Notes: generated by a model from the letters alone, not told the origin. Shown: positions 1-12,654, counted from the stretch's first letter. The stretch is DNA of 64,000 nucleotides from Lumbricus rubellus (GCA_945859605.1 OX243814.1:22685345-22749344), one strand, 5' to 3'. Made by a program: numbers and translations.

Positions 1-386
1 GTGCATTCTGCATTCTGCTTGGCATCACTCCGTTGCTTGCTTAATAGAGCAGTTGAGAGACTCACATGATATGATATGGCCTGGTAGTGCTGACATCTCC
101 AATATTAGAAAGATAGACTTTTTTGCTTTTTACTTACAGCTCCAGTTTCTAAGTGCTTCGTTTTCTTTTCTGCTGTGCTCTGTCTGGATACAGCCTTGAA
201 TGAAGACAGTTTATGCTTGTTTTTTTCACCTGTATTCACACTATAGGCTACTCAATCTCTCCTAACTGCTTCTGATGCATGAGTTGATTACATTGTAATA
301 CCGAATCTTCTCCATATTGAAGAAAAAATATTTTTATTTTGTATAAATAGAATCAATTCAAGTACTGTTTCTTTTAAAAATTTCAG

Positions 387-3300
387 TTGAATCCTGTCTT
401 ATCAGAAATGATCATGATGCTGGAACTTCTGAGAAATTTTCTTTATGACAATGAAGAGCTTAAGGTTTGGATAAATTGTTTGTTTGTACGTGCACTTGTT
501 ATATAGCGCCCCTCAATCTTTCCACTCAGAGGCGCTGCATCAGAGTTTCACACCGAAGTGCTGAGCAATTGCAAGTAAAGGACTTGCCCAAGGTTCCTAC
601 GTGGCGACTTGAGGTGGATTCGAACCTGCAATCCTCTGGCTGAAGGCAACAAACATACCCACCACAACACCATGCCCCACAAATTGTGTTATAACTCGAA
701 GCAAGTTTCTTATTGCAAACATCTAATGTGAGGGATGGAGAATTTTTTGGTGACAGACACGTTAGATAGAGAAAGAGAAAGAACTTGGCCTTGAGGCTTG
801 GCGTGCAGGCAGAATAGTTTTAAGAGTTGATATTAAGAAGATAGGAGTTTTGACATTAAGATGACTCGTCTTCACGAAACCAGTCACTTGTCGCTAACTA
901 CCACAAAATCATCCAGTCCAAGCCTCGAGCCCTGAATAATATTTGTGTTAATCTTAATCAGAGACCGAGCATTTAGCAAAGAGATGCGGAATGTCAGTTG
1001 TAAACTTGATATAAAGTGGACATAGCACGAAGCCTTGACGAACTCCAAATTTTAGGTTTGAGATTCAGCTATAATAACCAGTTGGGTACGATCAATTGCT
1101 AAGAAATTAGCAACTGACTTTTTGAGCTGGCGACTGACTTTACAACTTAGTCGGTGAACAATTTAGTCGACTAAATGTAAACCGTCGCCACAAAATCAGT
1201 CAAAACTTAAATTTTTTATTTTTTTTCGTTTTGATACAATCCTGTAGATACAAAACTATTTTCAGTTTTCCTATATCTCACATGTAACTGAATTAAAAAA
1301 TTTCCTATATGACGGTTCATACATGTTATTATCTACATTCGCCATAGCAGCAGCTGTTTGTATTGGACCAATTTCTATGATATTTGGCAGCCATTTAGCC
1401 GCACCCATTACAGATGCACTCTTCAAATTTACAAACAGAATTATGGAATTTATTCCAGTTCAGCAAGATGCAATCATTCAAACAAAATATTTGTTTGTTT
1501 ATCAAAAAATTTAAATGCCCAGAGAGCTTAAAAACGACCATATACTATGGAATATGTCTAGACACAAATTTTATACATTATTTCTATTAAATATATATAT
1601 TTTTACATGTTTTTGCAATGATGTCAATTTCGTCTGGTTTGAGGTTTCCATCATTTTGGTAATTTTCTGCCTGATGACATTTGTGACAAGCAAATAATTT
1701 AGGGGTGATGGGTCACAAATACAAAAAGGTCATTTTTTATTAATTGAACAGAAATTGGATTTGCTTGCTCAAAACGAGGCCAAGCCTGGAATTATTGGTT
1801 AAAACGAAGTCTTAATCTAATTAAATCACGGACATGCAGACGTGCATGCAGAATTAGTATTCTTTCCAATCTCCCAAAGGTCACATTTGTTTTTCCAATG
1901 TGTATCCCTACCTCTTTATGACAGCTTCTGTCTCAAATCAAATAGTCAAACATTTTTAAAAATATGCATATTAACCTAAATCCAAAATATTGTGTTTCAT
2001 ACATATATAGTCTCCATCTCTGGTGGTAGAAAATCCATTCGCTTTGCTCGCCACATGAATCGTTTAATTCGTTCTCGTTCCCCAGTGCTCAGAAATAGCT
2101 ACCATGCCGGTGACGCATTCATAAGTCTAGCCATCGTGGTAGCACACATAACTCAAAATATGGCCTGTGTTGGCCTATCTCTTCTTAGAGAGTTTTTAAG
2201 GCATGCAATGACGAGGAGAATTACCTCAAGATCACATTGACATGATTGTGCTGTTACTATCAGTTTCTCATGCATGCATACATGTGGGAAGCAAATTTTC
2301 CAGGGGCAAATTGTTTGGACTAGTTGTCCATATTCCGTGTTGGAAGATAGCTAATTGGTTGTAGAACACCTACTAGATTTACAACTTGTTTTTTCTCTTA
2401 AATTAGTGCATAGGTAAACCAATTCAAACTGGTGATTAGGCTTTGATTACACTACAATTGCGGTGCACCACAATATGAGTGAGCGAATACCATTTCTATT
2501 GATTTTTCTTGTTACTGAGAGTTTTTGTATCCTGTTTCTAAACATGAATGGCATTCTCTTGTAGCTTTATGCTTGTAAGAGTGGTCTGTCCAGTCTACTT
2601 CATTCAGTCTGGATGTGGTGTCAACTGGATTCTTCACTCATGTCCTGTGTACTAGCACTTCTTTGCAGTTATACTGCTCACTGCTTACCAGGTTTGAGAA
2701 TGTCATCAGTCTTTATGCCATATTAACTTTCTGTTATTCTTGAGTCCTAATAACTTTTCAGTTATTTAATTTTTTTAACAGTTTGCTCAAACTCCTGTCA
2801 TTACTTAAATCCTGTAAGAATGGTGTAAATTTGTAGTCTCACATTGTAATGTGCCACTTCAATAATCTATATAAATAAAAAATGTAACTGAGTTTGGGTC
2901 GGGACCAAGGATCTTGGAAAGTTCTTGACCGATTGCTTTCAAAAGTTCTGCAAAACATTCCATTCGAATACGCGCGGGTTTGCATAATGCTTTTTTAGGA
3001 GGGAGGGATGCAGGGAGGCAGAGGAAGCGACGGGGGATGGAGGGACTGGGAGAGGGAGGAGGGTAGGGTGCAGGGGGAGGGGGAGGGGAGGTGGGACGGG
3101 AGGAGGTAGAGGGGAGGGGAGAAGGAGGGGAAAAGAGGGGGTAGGGGAAGGTAGGGGATGGGATGGGGAGGGTATGGGAGGGGGAGGGGAAGGTGAGGGG
3201 AAGGGGAGGTCGAATGGAGGTAGGGACGGATGGTTGTATGCTCTTTTCAGCCACAGCAACGTGTGGCCGGGTACGCTAGTAGTAGTAGTAATAATAATAA

Positions 3301-6300
3301 TGCTTCAGGGGCGAAAGTCTTGGGCTAGTGTACATTACGCCAGGTGCAAACGCTGTTCATGGACATTGTTATTCTTTGGACATGTCTCTTTTATGGTAGT
3401 CATGAGCAAGCGGGGGAGGTGGAGCGGAAACGGGGAGGGGACGGGAACGGGGAGGGGATGGGGAGGGACGGAGAAGGGGAGGAGGGGGGGAGAGGAGGGG
3501 AGTGGAGGGGAGGAGAAGTGGAGGGGAGGGGGAATTTAGGTATGGAGGGATGGTTGGACGCTCTTTTCAGCCACAGCAACTTGTGGCCAGGTACGGCTAG
3601 TGTTAAATAAAATTTATAATACAAATGCTTAGCTGTATGTAATATGTATTATACTGACTGTTTCTTTTCTACTTTCGTTATTTCCTGTGACTAAGAGACA
3701 ATGAAATTCTGTGCATTGGGGACAATGTTTGTTGTTTCAGCATGCAGTTCTCTTGCTTTTACATCTGCATCTGCTGTACATGCAACAAATCTGTCTAAGT
3801 GTCCAGTCAAACCAATGCACAGTGGCAACAGTCTGGTACATTGCCTTGTCAAGCTTCTACAGAAGGAAATGAATGGAGGAAACAAGATGATCCTGAAACA
3901 AGGCTTCACTCTTGCTTCAATTCTCGTCCTGAGTTTGGAATGCCAAGGAATTCTTTGGAAGGTCAGCATAGAAGTTCTGTGAATAACGTAATTATCAGTT
4001 ACATGCAGAGCATCTGTCCACTAGTTTATCAAAGTGTTCCTGCTGGATAAAAGAAAATATATTAAATGCCCGGGGGGTAATGTCAGGGGTAATATCCTAC
4101 GGGTTAGGGTGGTCGTGTCTGTAATGGAAATTTTCAACTTCAGTTTTTATATTTCTCCAACCCACCATTTGGTGCCAATTGGTAAAAAACTAGAGCTGTT
4201 GATTAATTGCGATTAACATGTGCTATTAACGCCTCTGCGTAGAGATCTTGAAGGGTTGCTATATAAATTTATGTGATTGATTTATTGGTTTAAAAAAATT
4301 GCGATTAAATTTTTTAACTCATTAATCATATATGTGTTAATTAAATCTGATTAAAATTTGAATCAAAGGTAGAAAAAATCATTTTAAACGGAAATCTCAT
4401 GCTTAAAACTAATGCAAATATTCCAAGAACAAATTTGATTGTCATCGTGGCAATTCGTCGCTCAATTTTCACCTGCATGCGTACAATAGCATGCGTTTAA
4501 TGCTAACAATGAGCCGTCGTCATCAGCCGCATCGGCCACTAAAGTTGTTTCAACTCCCCATCAGACCACATTGGCTGAACGCCAGGAGAAGGCAAGACCA
4601 ATTGATCCAGGTCTCAAATAATAAATTAAATGCTTACAGAATGGCAAAAGAGACAAGGTGTGGCAAGAGCTGCAACCTCTTGTGAAAAATTCTGATCAAC
4701 CTGATGAGGTTCAACAGTGTTCTAATTATTAATTAAAAAGAGCATTCATTGAACCAACCAATGTAAATAAGCTGGTCTCAGTGGTCTGCCTAAACAATTG
4801 GCTGAATAAGTAATTAATTCTGATAGTCAGAAAAACGATTGCCTACTTTTACATAAGGGACAAAGGCTTCCCGCTCTAGGCGCGATTTGTTAGGAACGGA
4901 ACAGGTAGTCAAGGGGTGTTTCGTTTTCACTTGAAGTTGAGTTCTGTAATCGACCAGACTTTATTTGAACTAAATGCCAGCATAAGCCTACAGCGGGCAC
5001 CATATGAAGGTCATTCGATACGGCACGATAATTATATATAGGGAGGGCAGAAACATGGATTCATTCGATCAACAACCACACTGACGACTGTTTAGACTGT
5101 CAGGTCTCTGTATAATGAGTGTATGTAGGCCTACATTGTACATGTATATCGTACTTCGGAAACCGTTTTTTCAGACAGCAAAGCGGAGTTCATGAAGTGA
5201 TAAATCAGTTTAGATTACTTTATTGGATATAAGAACCCAGACGATTGCAATTGTTATTTCAAGAGTAAGGTCAGATTTCAGTCACATAAAATTTAACTAG
5301 GCTATATCGTAACAGTTTCGACAATGAAAGTCTATACGATTTTTTCGCATGCTGGGTTCCATGACAGCGGATCGACAGGGAGCCAGCGCAGAATGAGTGA
5401 GCGTCGAAGGTCGAGTGATCGTTTGCTTTCAACAGCCTATTTAGCCCCGGTGACAATTATATAAAAGTCTGCGCCCCCCTAGAAAAATTCCTGCGGATGC
5501 CCATGACTACAAGTACGGTAGTTGAATTGAATCCTGGTTCAAAGATTTCTGGTTGATTTTTTGATAGTAATAGCATATTACTTGTGATACTGTTCGAACA
5601 TTCGTAGACTTGTTAAGGGGTAAAACTTTGATGGTGTTGTGCTAGTCCTAAATATTAATATTTTCTCATACAACCTTTTATGCAATGTTTCTGCGGAAAT
5701 GGAAACAACTGGCACCTTGGAAAACAGTGCCGTCAAAATTTCATTTTTAATGACCACTCTCATATGGGGGAAATCAATCGATCAATCAGAATTTATATAG
5801 CACCCCTTCAAGGTACCTACTCAGAGGTGCTCTCGGCAGAGATCAAGCGAAAAAAGACAGCCTTCAACAGTTTGTGAAATTGAGAACAGTTGTTGGACCA
5901 ACCACAGAGAATGAACGGCTCTGCATTGTCGCAGAGCGTGTGAAAGGAACCATTAAGTCACCATAGACAGCAGAGCGCAGTGCATGGCGGCCTGTGCAAG
6001 TGGAAAGGGGCAGTTTCTTGCACAGTTTCACGGAAGCACATTTTAAGAACTATTTACAATATTCTTCATAAGAATATAAACCTGAGAGATGCACTTCCTT
6101 GCTTTTGTCAACTTGACAAAAGCCGCCATTGAGATTAGTTTCTTCATGGCATTTGCTGCTGTTAATAAATTTTCCATAGATTTGGCAGAATAATATGTGA
6201 ATCTTTGGCAAACAATTGTTTAGCTTGTTGTTTTACAGAGCAATTTCCTTCATGAGTTTTCTTCACTGACTCCTCAGAAGTCAAGAAAGACGAAGATTAA

Positions 6301-9300
6301 TGTTCTGTTGGAGAGCCTGTGGTTGAGTCTCTTTGTCAATCTGTCTTTTTCCACTGAAGGACAGAATATGATCTACAAAATTGAAGGTAACTTTCATCTT
6401 CAGTTTATATTTACTTAGTTGTCATCAAGTTTATATTTACTTAGTTTATATTTACATTCAGTTTATGTTACATAGTTGTCATCAGAAGCAAGGTGCTTTC
6501 CTGCAGTTTAGTAGTTCAATAATAAAACTATCTGAAGTGATTTGTCTGATCTTGTAGGGTCAGACAAGTCACTTCAGATGGTTTTTATTGTTGAAACATG
6601 TATGAGAAACTTAGATCACTCAGGACTCAGGAGTCCTTCTAGCTGTTCCTACTTATGTGATTCTTATTTGCTGCGGTATATAGCAATGTATGACAAAGCC
6701 ATTGCTAGATTAAATATCATGTACTTTCTTTGTGCTGTTGAGTAAGAGAGTAAGCATAGCTTTTATTATACCCTATTAGCAAACTCACTATGGAACAGCT
6801 AAAGGTAATAACAATGCATAATAACATTTTAACACATGTTAATAAGTGAAAAGCATGGTAAACAAACAGCGTGGAGCTCTGTTTTGTAAGGTTAGCAAAG
6901 TTCTTGCATTGGTTCTGGTTCTTTGTTCTTAATACAGTCCTACAACCAGAAGTATTTTGTTCAACAGACGTGTCCCTTCTGCAAAGGACTGGTAGTTTGA
7001 GTTGATGTGTTATTAGCCTTATTGCCTGTTGTCGCACCCTCCTCAGTCTTCAACTCTACGCAGTTCAGCAACTCTGATATGGTGTCTACTAGCTGTGCAT
7101 TAAGATCCTGTCATTTGGTTCTGAATGTCTGAGAGAGGTTGCCATCTAGTGATATTTTTACTGATTAACTATTACCTCTGTTCACTTATTCAGTAACTTT
7201 TGTTCTTAATTACTTTCAAATCATTCAGGATGGTGCAGAGGCACTTAAAAGGTGCTTTGAAGGTGTTTAGATACAATTATACATAGAATTTCTGTTTTAC
7301 AGTTTTGCTATCAGTTACTTGTCTATCAACAATTTTATTAACCTAGCACAGTGCTGTCCAACCTTTTTGGTACCGCGGGCCGCAGACGTATTAACCTTAA
7401 AGCGGAGGGTCACGACAGTAAGTTCAAAAGTAATAGTTAAAATTTAGCGATAATTATTAAAGGTATTGACATTAATTATGGAATCATTCTATTGGAAAAT
7501 GAATGATAACAATACAAAATAGCATATAATTATACACGCTATTATTCATGCCTTACAATTAACGGTTCCGCACAAAAAGGTAGGCTAGTATATAGTGGCG
7601 GTGGCCCAGCCACAGTTTTGTTGGCTCAGCTCAACGTTATGACTGAGCCGGATTTCCATCCTCATGCTCGTTGAAGCTGTCGAAGCCAGAATCTTCAGAC
7701 TAAAGAGCAGACATAATTATCGGTCGAGAAAGATCCCAAGACATCAGCTTTCGTCGGTCCTGGGGTCCCTTAGGCCTATCGATTGTTTCCTTCCAGCACT
7801 CAGGACTAGAACTGAATGTCTCTCGAAAGGCACGGTCTACAGACATGGTTGAACTGTGTGCAGGGAATGATTAGAAGCGAACGGTTTGTGATGATTTGCG
7901 AAGTACAGGAATACAACCAGAAGTTGAGCTTCATCGTCATGGAGAAACTACGGTAACCTACCGCAGTGGTGTAGAAAGAGGACATTAGTTGTCGGTTTGC
8001 CTTCCTGGCAGATGTCCAAATTCCGGCAACTGTTACAATATTATCATTAAGAATAAACGTAAAGTTCGACCACTGACTTTGTCCTTAACTTCATTTGGCA
8101 CAAAGTTAAAAAATTGGAGTGGGCTCGGCGGGCCACTTGAAATGACTACGCGGGCCGCATGCGGCCCGCGGGCCGCACGTTGGACAGCACTGACCTAGCA
8201 TGTCTCTTGGGTCGTGGAGTTTTATGGTTTATCACTTGTCATTTACATTTACGGTAGATCTGTTTTTGTTTTGAATGGCATATTTCATAGACAGTATTCC
8301 TGTCATTGTGGAGTTTGCATTTAATGGACAAGAGCATCAGAAGAAGTCAGCACTTTTGATCATTAGAAATCTTTGCTTCAATCCTGCCAACAAACCCAAG
8401 CTACTCACGAATGGTGAGCTAAACTGGTCTACTAAGTTGGTTAATATACCTAATTAGGAAACATAGAAAAACATTTATATAATGTGATATAGACTTTAAA
8501 ATATAGGAATAGGTTTTTAAAAATAGCTACTATTAATTGCAAGCTCATTCTAATTTGAATTAATTATCTATCCTAGAAATGTAATGCTAATTCTAATTAT
8601 GAACTAATGCTAATCCTAATAATCTAACAATTAGTTACAAATCACAATTGACAACCACGGCTGTTAGTGATGTTTTGTCAGTCCAAAGTCTTAGTGAAGT
8701 TGGATAAATTCTTTAGTTGTCTATTTATGCTGTGTGTGGATTTAGATCGACTTGTTCCTTTACTGTTGCATTCAATTGAATCGGGTTCAAGCTGCAGAAA
8801 GAGCATTTCATGTTCAGCGCTCTTTGCACTACTCTACAACAACCAAAAGGTAGACTTTCAGTTTTTGCTATTATAGTAATTTTTTACTTCAAGTCTAAAG
8901 TATTACAAACATGAGAAGACAAATTGTTTCGTGACTGGTACAAACCTGAGGATAGATTAGTTGTCATCAAAGGTGAGGCCAAAAACATACTGAAGTTGCC
9001 AGTAACTTTAGTTCTGAATTCATTCATTCGCTATGAGGATTTATATAGCGCCACTTCAAGGTTACTACTCAGGAGCAGTGATCCCGTTAAGATCTGAATT
9101 CTTAGAGTCATGGACGCATCGCATCAAAAAATGTTGGGGTCCATGCCAAATGGATAAGAGTCATGGACTCCAAATCTATTCATTTTTGGAGTCCCATTGG
9201 GCCATAGTAGGCTAAATCTAAAAAATTTCCAACTTCCTATATTACAGGCAACAAATGGCCCAACTATTAGGCTTATTATTACGTAACCTATAGGCCTACG

Positions 9301-10826
9301 CAAAAAATAATTTTTAACCGCTCATCCTCTTGCAACTCGTATGCCTACATTTTGCAAGCCCCCACATGCGTAGGTACAAATTAGCACTACCCCTCTTCTG
9401 TTTACAAAAGTTAATTTAGCGAAAATCAGCTGTTAAGCATTTATTTTAGCCTACCGTTGGTTTTTTGGGGTTAAGCAACTGTAGTCGTAGATACCAATAA
9501 AGAAAATTCCAAGTCATAAACTCATAAATAATATTATAGCCAGCTTCTCCAGAGGTAGGCTAAATTAGAATCAAATATGGGCCTAGGCTATATGGTGGAT
9601 GCGTCAAAGGTCAAGTAGGCTATAGGCCTAGGCCCATAGCCTAATTAAATCAACGTTCAGTAGAAGTTTTAGTTTTTTAATTTTGAGGACAAATTAACAG
9701 CCATTTACAAGCAAAAGCTGTTGTTAAAGCATAATCAGACTAAATTGCATCAATATTGACTGGAGAGCGCCTCTGAGAGGATATCTTGAAGAGGCGCTAT
9801 ACAACTTCTTGAAATGAATTAATAGGCCTAAATGAATAGGCATATATTGCCTACAAAGGAACTAAGAGCCAAAATGCGATTGTCGTTAACAAGGACATTT
9901 CAAAATTAACTTGGAAATTTGTTAGGACACTAACCTATAACCAGTATGCCTACCAATCTTCCTGACGATAATTTATACTTTTCATGGAAAATATTTTATC
10001 ATTTTTCTATTTCTTTTACTTTTCTTGATTTAAAGATCTATCCGACAACGATCGTTACCTTTTAAGCCAGGAACGCTCATGAGAACGCTATAGAGGCTAT
10101 GTACTATGTAGCCTATTAGTGATGACATGTTTAGGCTCAGGCCTGCATGCACTTAGGTTATGCTAGGCTATGTACGTCACTCACTTAATAACAAAGAAAT
10201 GAAGTATTCATAAATAGATCATTGCATAAATTGTTCACAACTCCCCAGTCAGTGTGTTTATAGGAAGCAAATACGCAATGCATAAATAAACTGAGACAGC
10301 GTGACACATATAGGAAACCCACGGTATTTTGTATTGGTGTCCCATGGACGCATCGTTAATTTGTTTGTGCGTCCACCAACAACTTCGGTGCGTCCTTGGA
10401 CGCACAACCTTTATTTTTGTGCGTTCAGCATTAAAATTTGTGCGTCCTGGACGCACACTAACGGAATCATTGCTTAGGAGCTTTCCCAGCCAAACCTTGG
10501 CTAAAGTTGGACATCACTCTGTTCAGAAAACAATTAAAACTGTTTTAAAATGCATTTGCTTAGATCAGTTGGCTAGTCATGCATGCAGTCTTTTGTAAGG
10601 CTCTAAAAGATATTTTACTGCAAGGTGAAAATGGCAATGAATTAATTGTTGGAAAGTTAAATTCTCATATGTGTATTTTCTGTGTGTCTAGGCCAAAGGA
10701 ATTCTGAAAAATACATACATAATGAAAAAGCTTCAGGATACCAGCAGCCACTTGGTCAGTGAAGAGGCATGGGCTGACGGAAGTGCCCAGACACTTAAGG
10801 ATATATTTGTGCTACTAAAATTTTAG
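387..10826 (+). CDS. RTTN: Rotatin, C-terminal exons (5' partial)
   Basis: Seven coding exons: 387-464, 2565-2691, 3741-3961, 6239-6386, 8291-8413, 8746-8849 and 10692-10826 (stop TAG). All introns are GT-AG and the phases (0,1,0,1,1,0) join into one 311-residue frame. Rotatin is a large helical-repeat (armadillo-like) centriolar protein needed for centriole elongation and, in vertebrates, for cilia and left-right patterning. Recognition rests on C-terminal landmarks: the 'LSFSTEGQNMI' stretch in the 6239 exon, the 'NLCFNPANKPKLL' stretch in the 8291 exon, and 'SALFALLYNNQK' in the 8746 exon. These match my recollection of vertebrate rotatin; no alignment was run. The start and most of the protein lie upstream of the window. 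The introns hold a SINE (0.5 kb), a Helitron (2.9 kb), a hAT element (7.3 kb) and LINE tails. A small exon could have been missed where the flanking phase is 0 (3962-6238). Confidence 0.85.
498..683 (-). mobile_element. tRNA-derived SINE with LINE-type 3' tail
   Basis: Read on the minus strand, it starts near 683 with GGGGCATGGTGTTGTGGTGG (A-box-like) and has the B-box GGTTCGAATCC near 616-627. A conserved body follows (AGTCGCCACGTAGGAACCTTGGGCAAG type). The tail near 500-535 (GCGCCTCTGAG ... GGCGCTATATA) is also found at the 3' ends of LINEs in this window. It lies in the RTTN intron after the 387-464 exon. Confidence 0.75.
700..2560. other. Intron, no feature recognised
   Basis: RTTN intron sequence, AT-rich. 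Short ORFs at 1323-1697 and 1992-2240 have no recognisable domain. The stretch near 1090-1200 has several short GTCGACT/GTCGCC motifs that may be an old DNA-transposon end, but I could not find its partner. Confidence 0.4.
2866..3279 (+). mobile_element. Short non-autonomous Helitron
   Basis: The 5' end is TCTATATAAATAAAAAATG, preceded by a host A. The 3' end is a 6-bp hairpin (GCCACA, 6-nt loop, TGTGGC) followed by CGGGTACG and CTAG, then a host T. These are the Helitron hallmarks: TC start, CTRR end, insertion between A and T. The first 130 bp match the 5' end of the copy at 13571. The interior at 2998-3230 is an almost pure purine GGGGA-rich tract, which explains the long proline-rich ORFs on the opposite strand. 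It lies in an RTTN intron. Confidence 0.8.
3405..3600 (+). mobile_element. Second Helitron 3' terminus with polypurine tract
   Basis: A G-rich purine tract (about 3410-3535) is followed by the same 3' terminal block as the copy ending at 3279, with hairpin GCCACA/TGTGGC and end CTAG at 3597-3600, then host T. No separate TC start was found, so it may be a 5'-truncated copy or an alternative 3' end of the upstream element. Confidence 0.65.
4190..4740 (+). repeat. Repeat starting GAGCTGTTGATTAATTGCG
   Basis: The segment from about 4192 resembles 32694-32820 and more weakly 62104-62170 (core TGTTGATTAATCGCnGTTAA, then GATTAAATTTTTTAAC). This is a dispersed AT-rich DNA-element family. Here a LINE-type tail (about 4230-4270) interrupts the shared sequence. 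The right boundary is uncertain. Confidence 0.4.
5768..5850 (-). mobile_element. CR1/L2-type LINE 3' tail remnant
   Basis: ATTTATATAGCACCCCTTCA followed by GGTACCTACTCAGAGGTGCTC is the antisense form of the GC-rich stem-loop that ends LINEs and SINEs in this window. Only the tail is recognisable. Confidence 0.55.
7349..8192. mobile_element. Non-autonomous hAT element, 844 bp
   Basis: Terminal inverted repeats start CAGTGCTGTCCAAC and end with the complement GTTGGACAGCACTG. Perfect 8-bp target duplications ACCTAGCA lie at 7341-7348 and 8193-8200. Eight-base duplications with CAG...CTG ends define the hAT superfamily. No convincing transposase is inside. It is inserted in an RTTN intron upstream of the 8291 exon, and the 34240-34494 element has the same ends. 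Confidence 0.9.
9035..9110 (-). mobile_element. LINE 3' tail remnant
   Basis: ATTTATATAGCGCCACTTCA plus GGTTACTACTCAGGAGCA is an antisense copy of the LINE/SINE 3' stem-loop. It lies in the last RTTN intron. Confidence 0.5.
9760..9830 (+). mobile_element. LINE 3' tail remnant
   Basis: GAGCGCCTCTGAGAGGATAT followed by CTTGAAGAGGCGCTATACAA is a sense copy of the LINE/SINE 3' stem-loop, ending in an AT-rich run. It lies in the last RTTN intron. Confidence 0.5.
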
Positions 10827-11082
10827 GACATATGCACAGAAACTCTGCAAGTGTCAGTATTCTGTGTGTTTGATGACAATGACCATTTATTTCATTATGC
10901 ATCTTGTCTTATTCATCAAAATTACTTAATTTTTTTACCCGTGATTCATTTCATCATATATATATAGGAGACTAGTTAACACTGAACACTCTTTGTAAAT
11001 GGGATAAGTTCATTTTATATCAATACAATGAATTTATACAATCAGAATTTTATAAGTAAGATGATGTTATTGCCATTGTAAA

Positions 11083-11088
11083 AATAAA
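11083..11088 (+). terminator. Putative RTTN poly(A) signal AATAAA
   Basis: This is a canonical AATAAA hexamer about 257 bp after the rotatin stop, in AT-rich sequence just before a SINE. It would give a short 3' UTR. The assignment is positional only. Confidence 0.45.
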
Positions 11089-11149
11089 TTTTTTAAATTG
11101 CGGTGTTCCATCTTCTGTCTTTGTAACTGCCTGCGTTTTACTAACATTG

Positions 11150-11466
11150 TGGGGTGCGGTGGTGTAGTGAATATGTTCGTTGCCTTGCAGCTGGAGGGTT
11201 GCATGTTTGAATCCACCTCAAGTTGTCACGTAGGAACCTTGGGCAAGTCCTTCACTCACAAGTGCTCAGCGCTTCAGCGTGAAACTCCGATGCAGTGTCC
11301 GTGCTGTAGTCGGGAGCGCCTCTGATTAGAGATCTTGAGAGAGCGCTATAACAAGTGCAGATACAAACAAATTGCTCAGTGCTTTGGTGTGAAACTCCGA
11401 TGTAGTGTTCGCGCTGTAGTCGGAGCACCTCTGAGTAGAGAGCTTGAAGGGGCACTATACACATCC
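11150..11466 (+). mobile_element. tRNA-derived SINE with duplicated tail
   Basis: The head GGGGTGCGGTGGTGTAGTGA is A-box-like. A B-box-like GTTTGAATCC sits near 11209-11218. The body (CCTTGGGCAAGTCCTTCACT) matches the minus-strand SINE at 498-683. The tail module (GAAACTCCGATG ... GCGCCTCTGA ... GCGCTATA) occurs twice, near 11280-11355 and 11389-11460, suggesting tail duplication or nested insertion. Confidence 0.75.
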
Positions 11467-11684
11467 TTGATTGAGCCTCGACGATTAGCCAGACGGGAGT
11501 CATCTACCACCTACCAGAGACTCTGATCAACCACGCCATCTACCAGCTGTCTATGGGAATCCGATGGTTAACTCTACGTGTTTGCGAGGGCTCGCCACCG
11601 GTGACTCTTACAGCTTACTGTGTTTTGTTTTGCAACTTGTTGTTATTTTTTCGCTCGCTATGACTCTTAACATCATTTCGGCTA

Positions 11685-11765
11685 GTTAGTGCAGAGAGCG
11701 CCTCTGAGTAGATGTGTCTTGAAGAGGCGCTATATAAATTCTCAGAATGAATGAATGAATGAACA
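11685..11765 (+). mobile_element. LINE 3' tail with (GAAT)n end
   Basis: GAGCGCCTCTGAGTAGATGT then GAAGAGGCGCTATATAAATT, ending in a short GAATGAAT tail. It is an isolated LINE or SINE 3' end. Confidence 0.55.
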
Positions 11766-11925
11766 AGTGCATGCAAACTGGAAATTGCTGTTATTAATGT
11801 ATCTTAATTAAGCTCAGCATTAAGATAATGTATCTTAAGCTCAGCACTACGATTATAAAAATCCCAAAGTTTAATCAAAAACCGATGTCAAATCAACAAC
11901 TTCCATGCGATAGAGTGCAAACAAC

Positions 11926-12552
11926 CATAGATGTAAAAAACCATGAAACGGAATAAGAAGCGAAAAAAGTCATTTTATTCCAGAAAAAATGGGACGGAAA
12001 CGGAAAATAATTTGACTTTGTTACATTCTAAACTGCATTTTAAACTTAAAAACCTTGTTTATGCAATTTTATCTTAATTGGCAAATAACACAACTTTATT
12101 AGTAGGCCAAAATAAAATTAAAATTAAAAATGCATACAAGACTGTGCACGGGCCAAATAAGTGGTAGGACGGCGTTCAGATTTGAAAATAAGTACTTGGA
12201 CACTGCCAATGACCATCTAGTCACACTTTAAGCCCTGGTAGGCCCTCTTCAAGAAATAAAATTTATAAGAATTATTTTTATTTAAACTTCTTAGGCCTAT
12301 GTATATATAGCCTAAGTAGCAATTTTTGATGTCTTTTATAATTAAATTTGGCCTACTAGTAAAGTTGTGTTGGTTTGCCGATTAAGGCAAGATTGCATAG
12401 GTCTAAACAAGGTTTTAAGTTTCAAATTCAGTTTAAGATGTACCAAAGTCAAATTATTTTCGGTTTCCGTTTTTTTAGCATTTTTCTGGGGTTTTTCTTT
12501 TGAATAAGTGACTTTCTTCCGGGTTTTTTCATTTCCCTTTTTTGCATCTATG
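11926..12552. mobile_element. Long inverted-repeat DNA element (CATAGATG family)
   Basis: The left end CATAGATGTAAAAAA and right end TTTTTTGCATCTATG are inverted repeats. The arms of about 200 bp pair imperfectly along their length; for example CCTTGTTTATGCAATTTTAT (about 12052) against its complement near 12400. The same family occurs at 36423-36855, where an 8-bp target duplication survives. No clear duplication remains here. Confidence 0.65.
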
Positions 12553-12654
12553 AGCTGCACAATTAATCCTTGTACTTAACGATCACCATTGGATCTTAAG
12601 CCTGTTACTTTCTTTGAGATCCATTAATTTTTCACAATTCAATAATTCATTAAA

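Noticed and set aside
616..683. tRNA gene
   Set aside because: A- and B-box-like motifs are present, but there is no cloverleaf acceptor pairing that I can see and the body continues into a LINE-type tail; it is a SINE head.
2859..3624. Proline-rich and glycine/arginine-rich ORFs on both strands
   Set aside because: They are translations of the GGGGA polypurine tracts inside Helitrons, without domains or conserved start.
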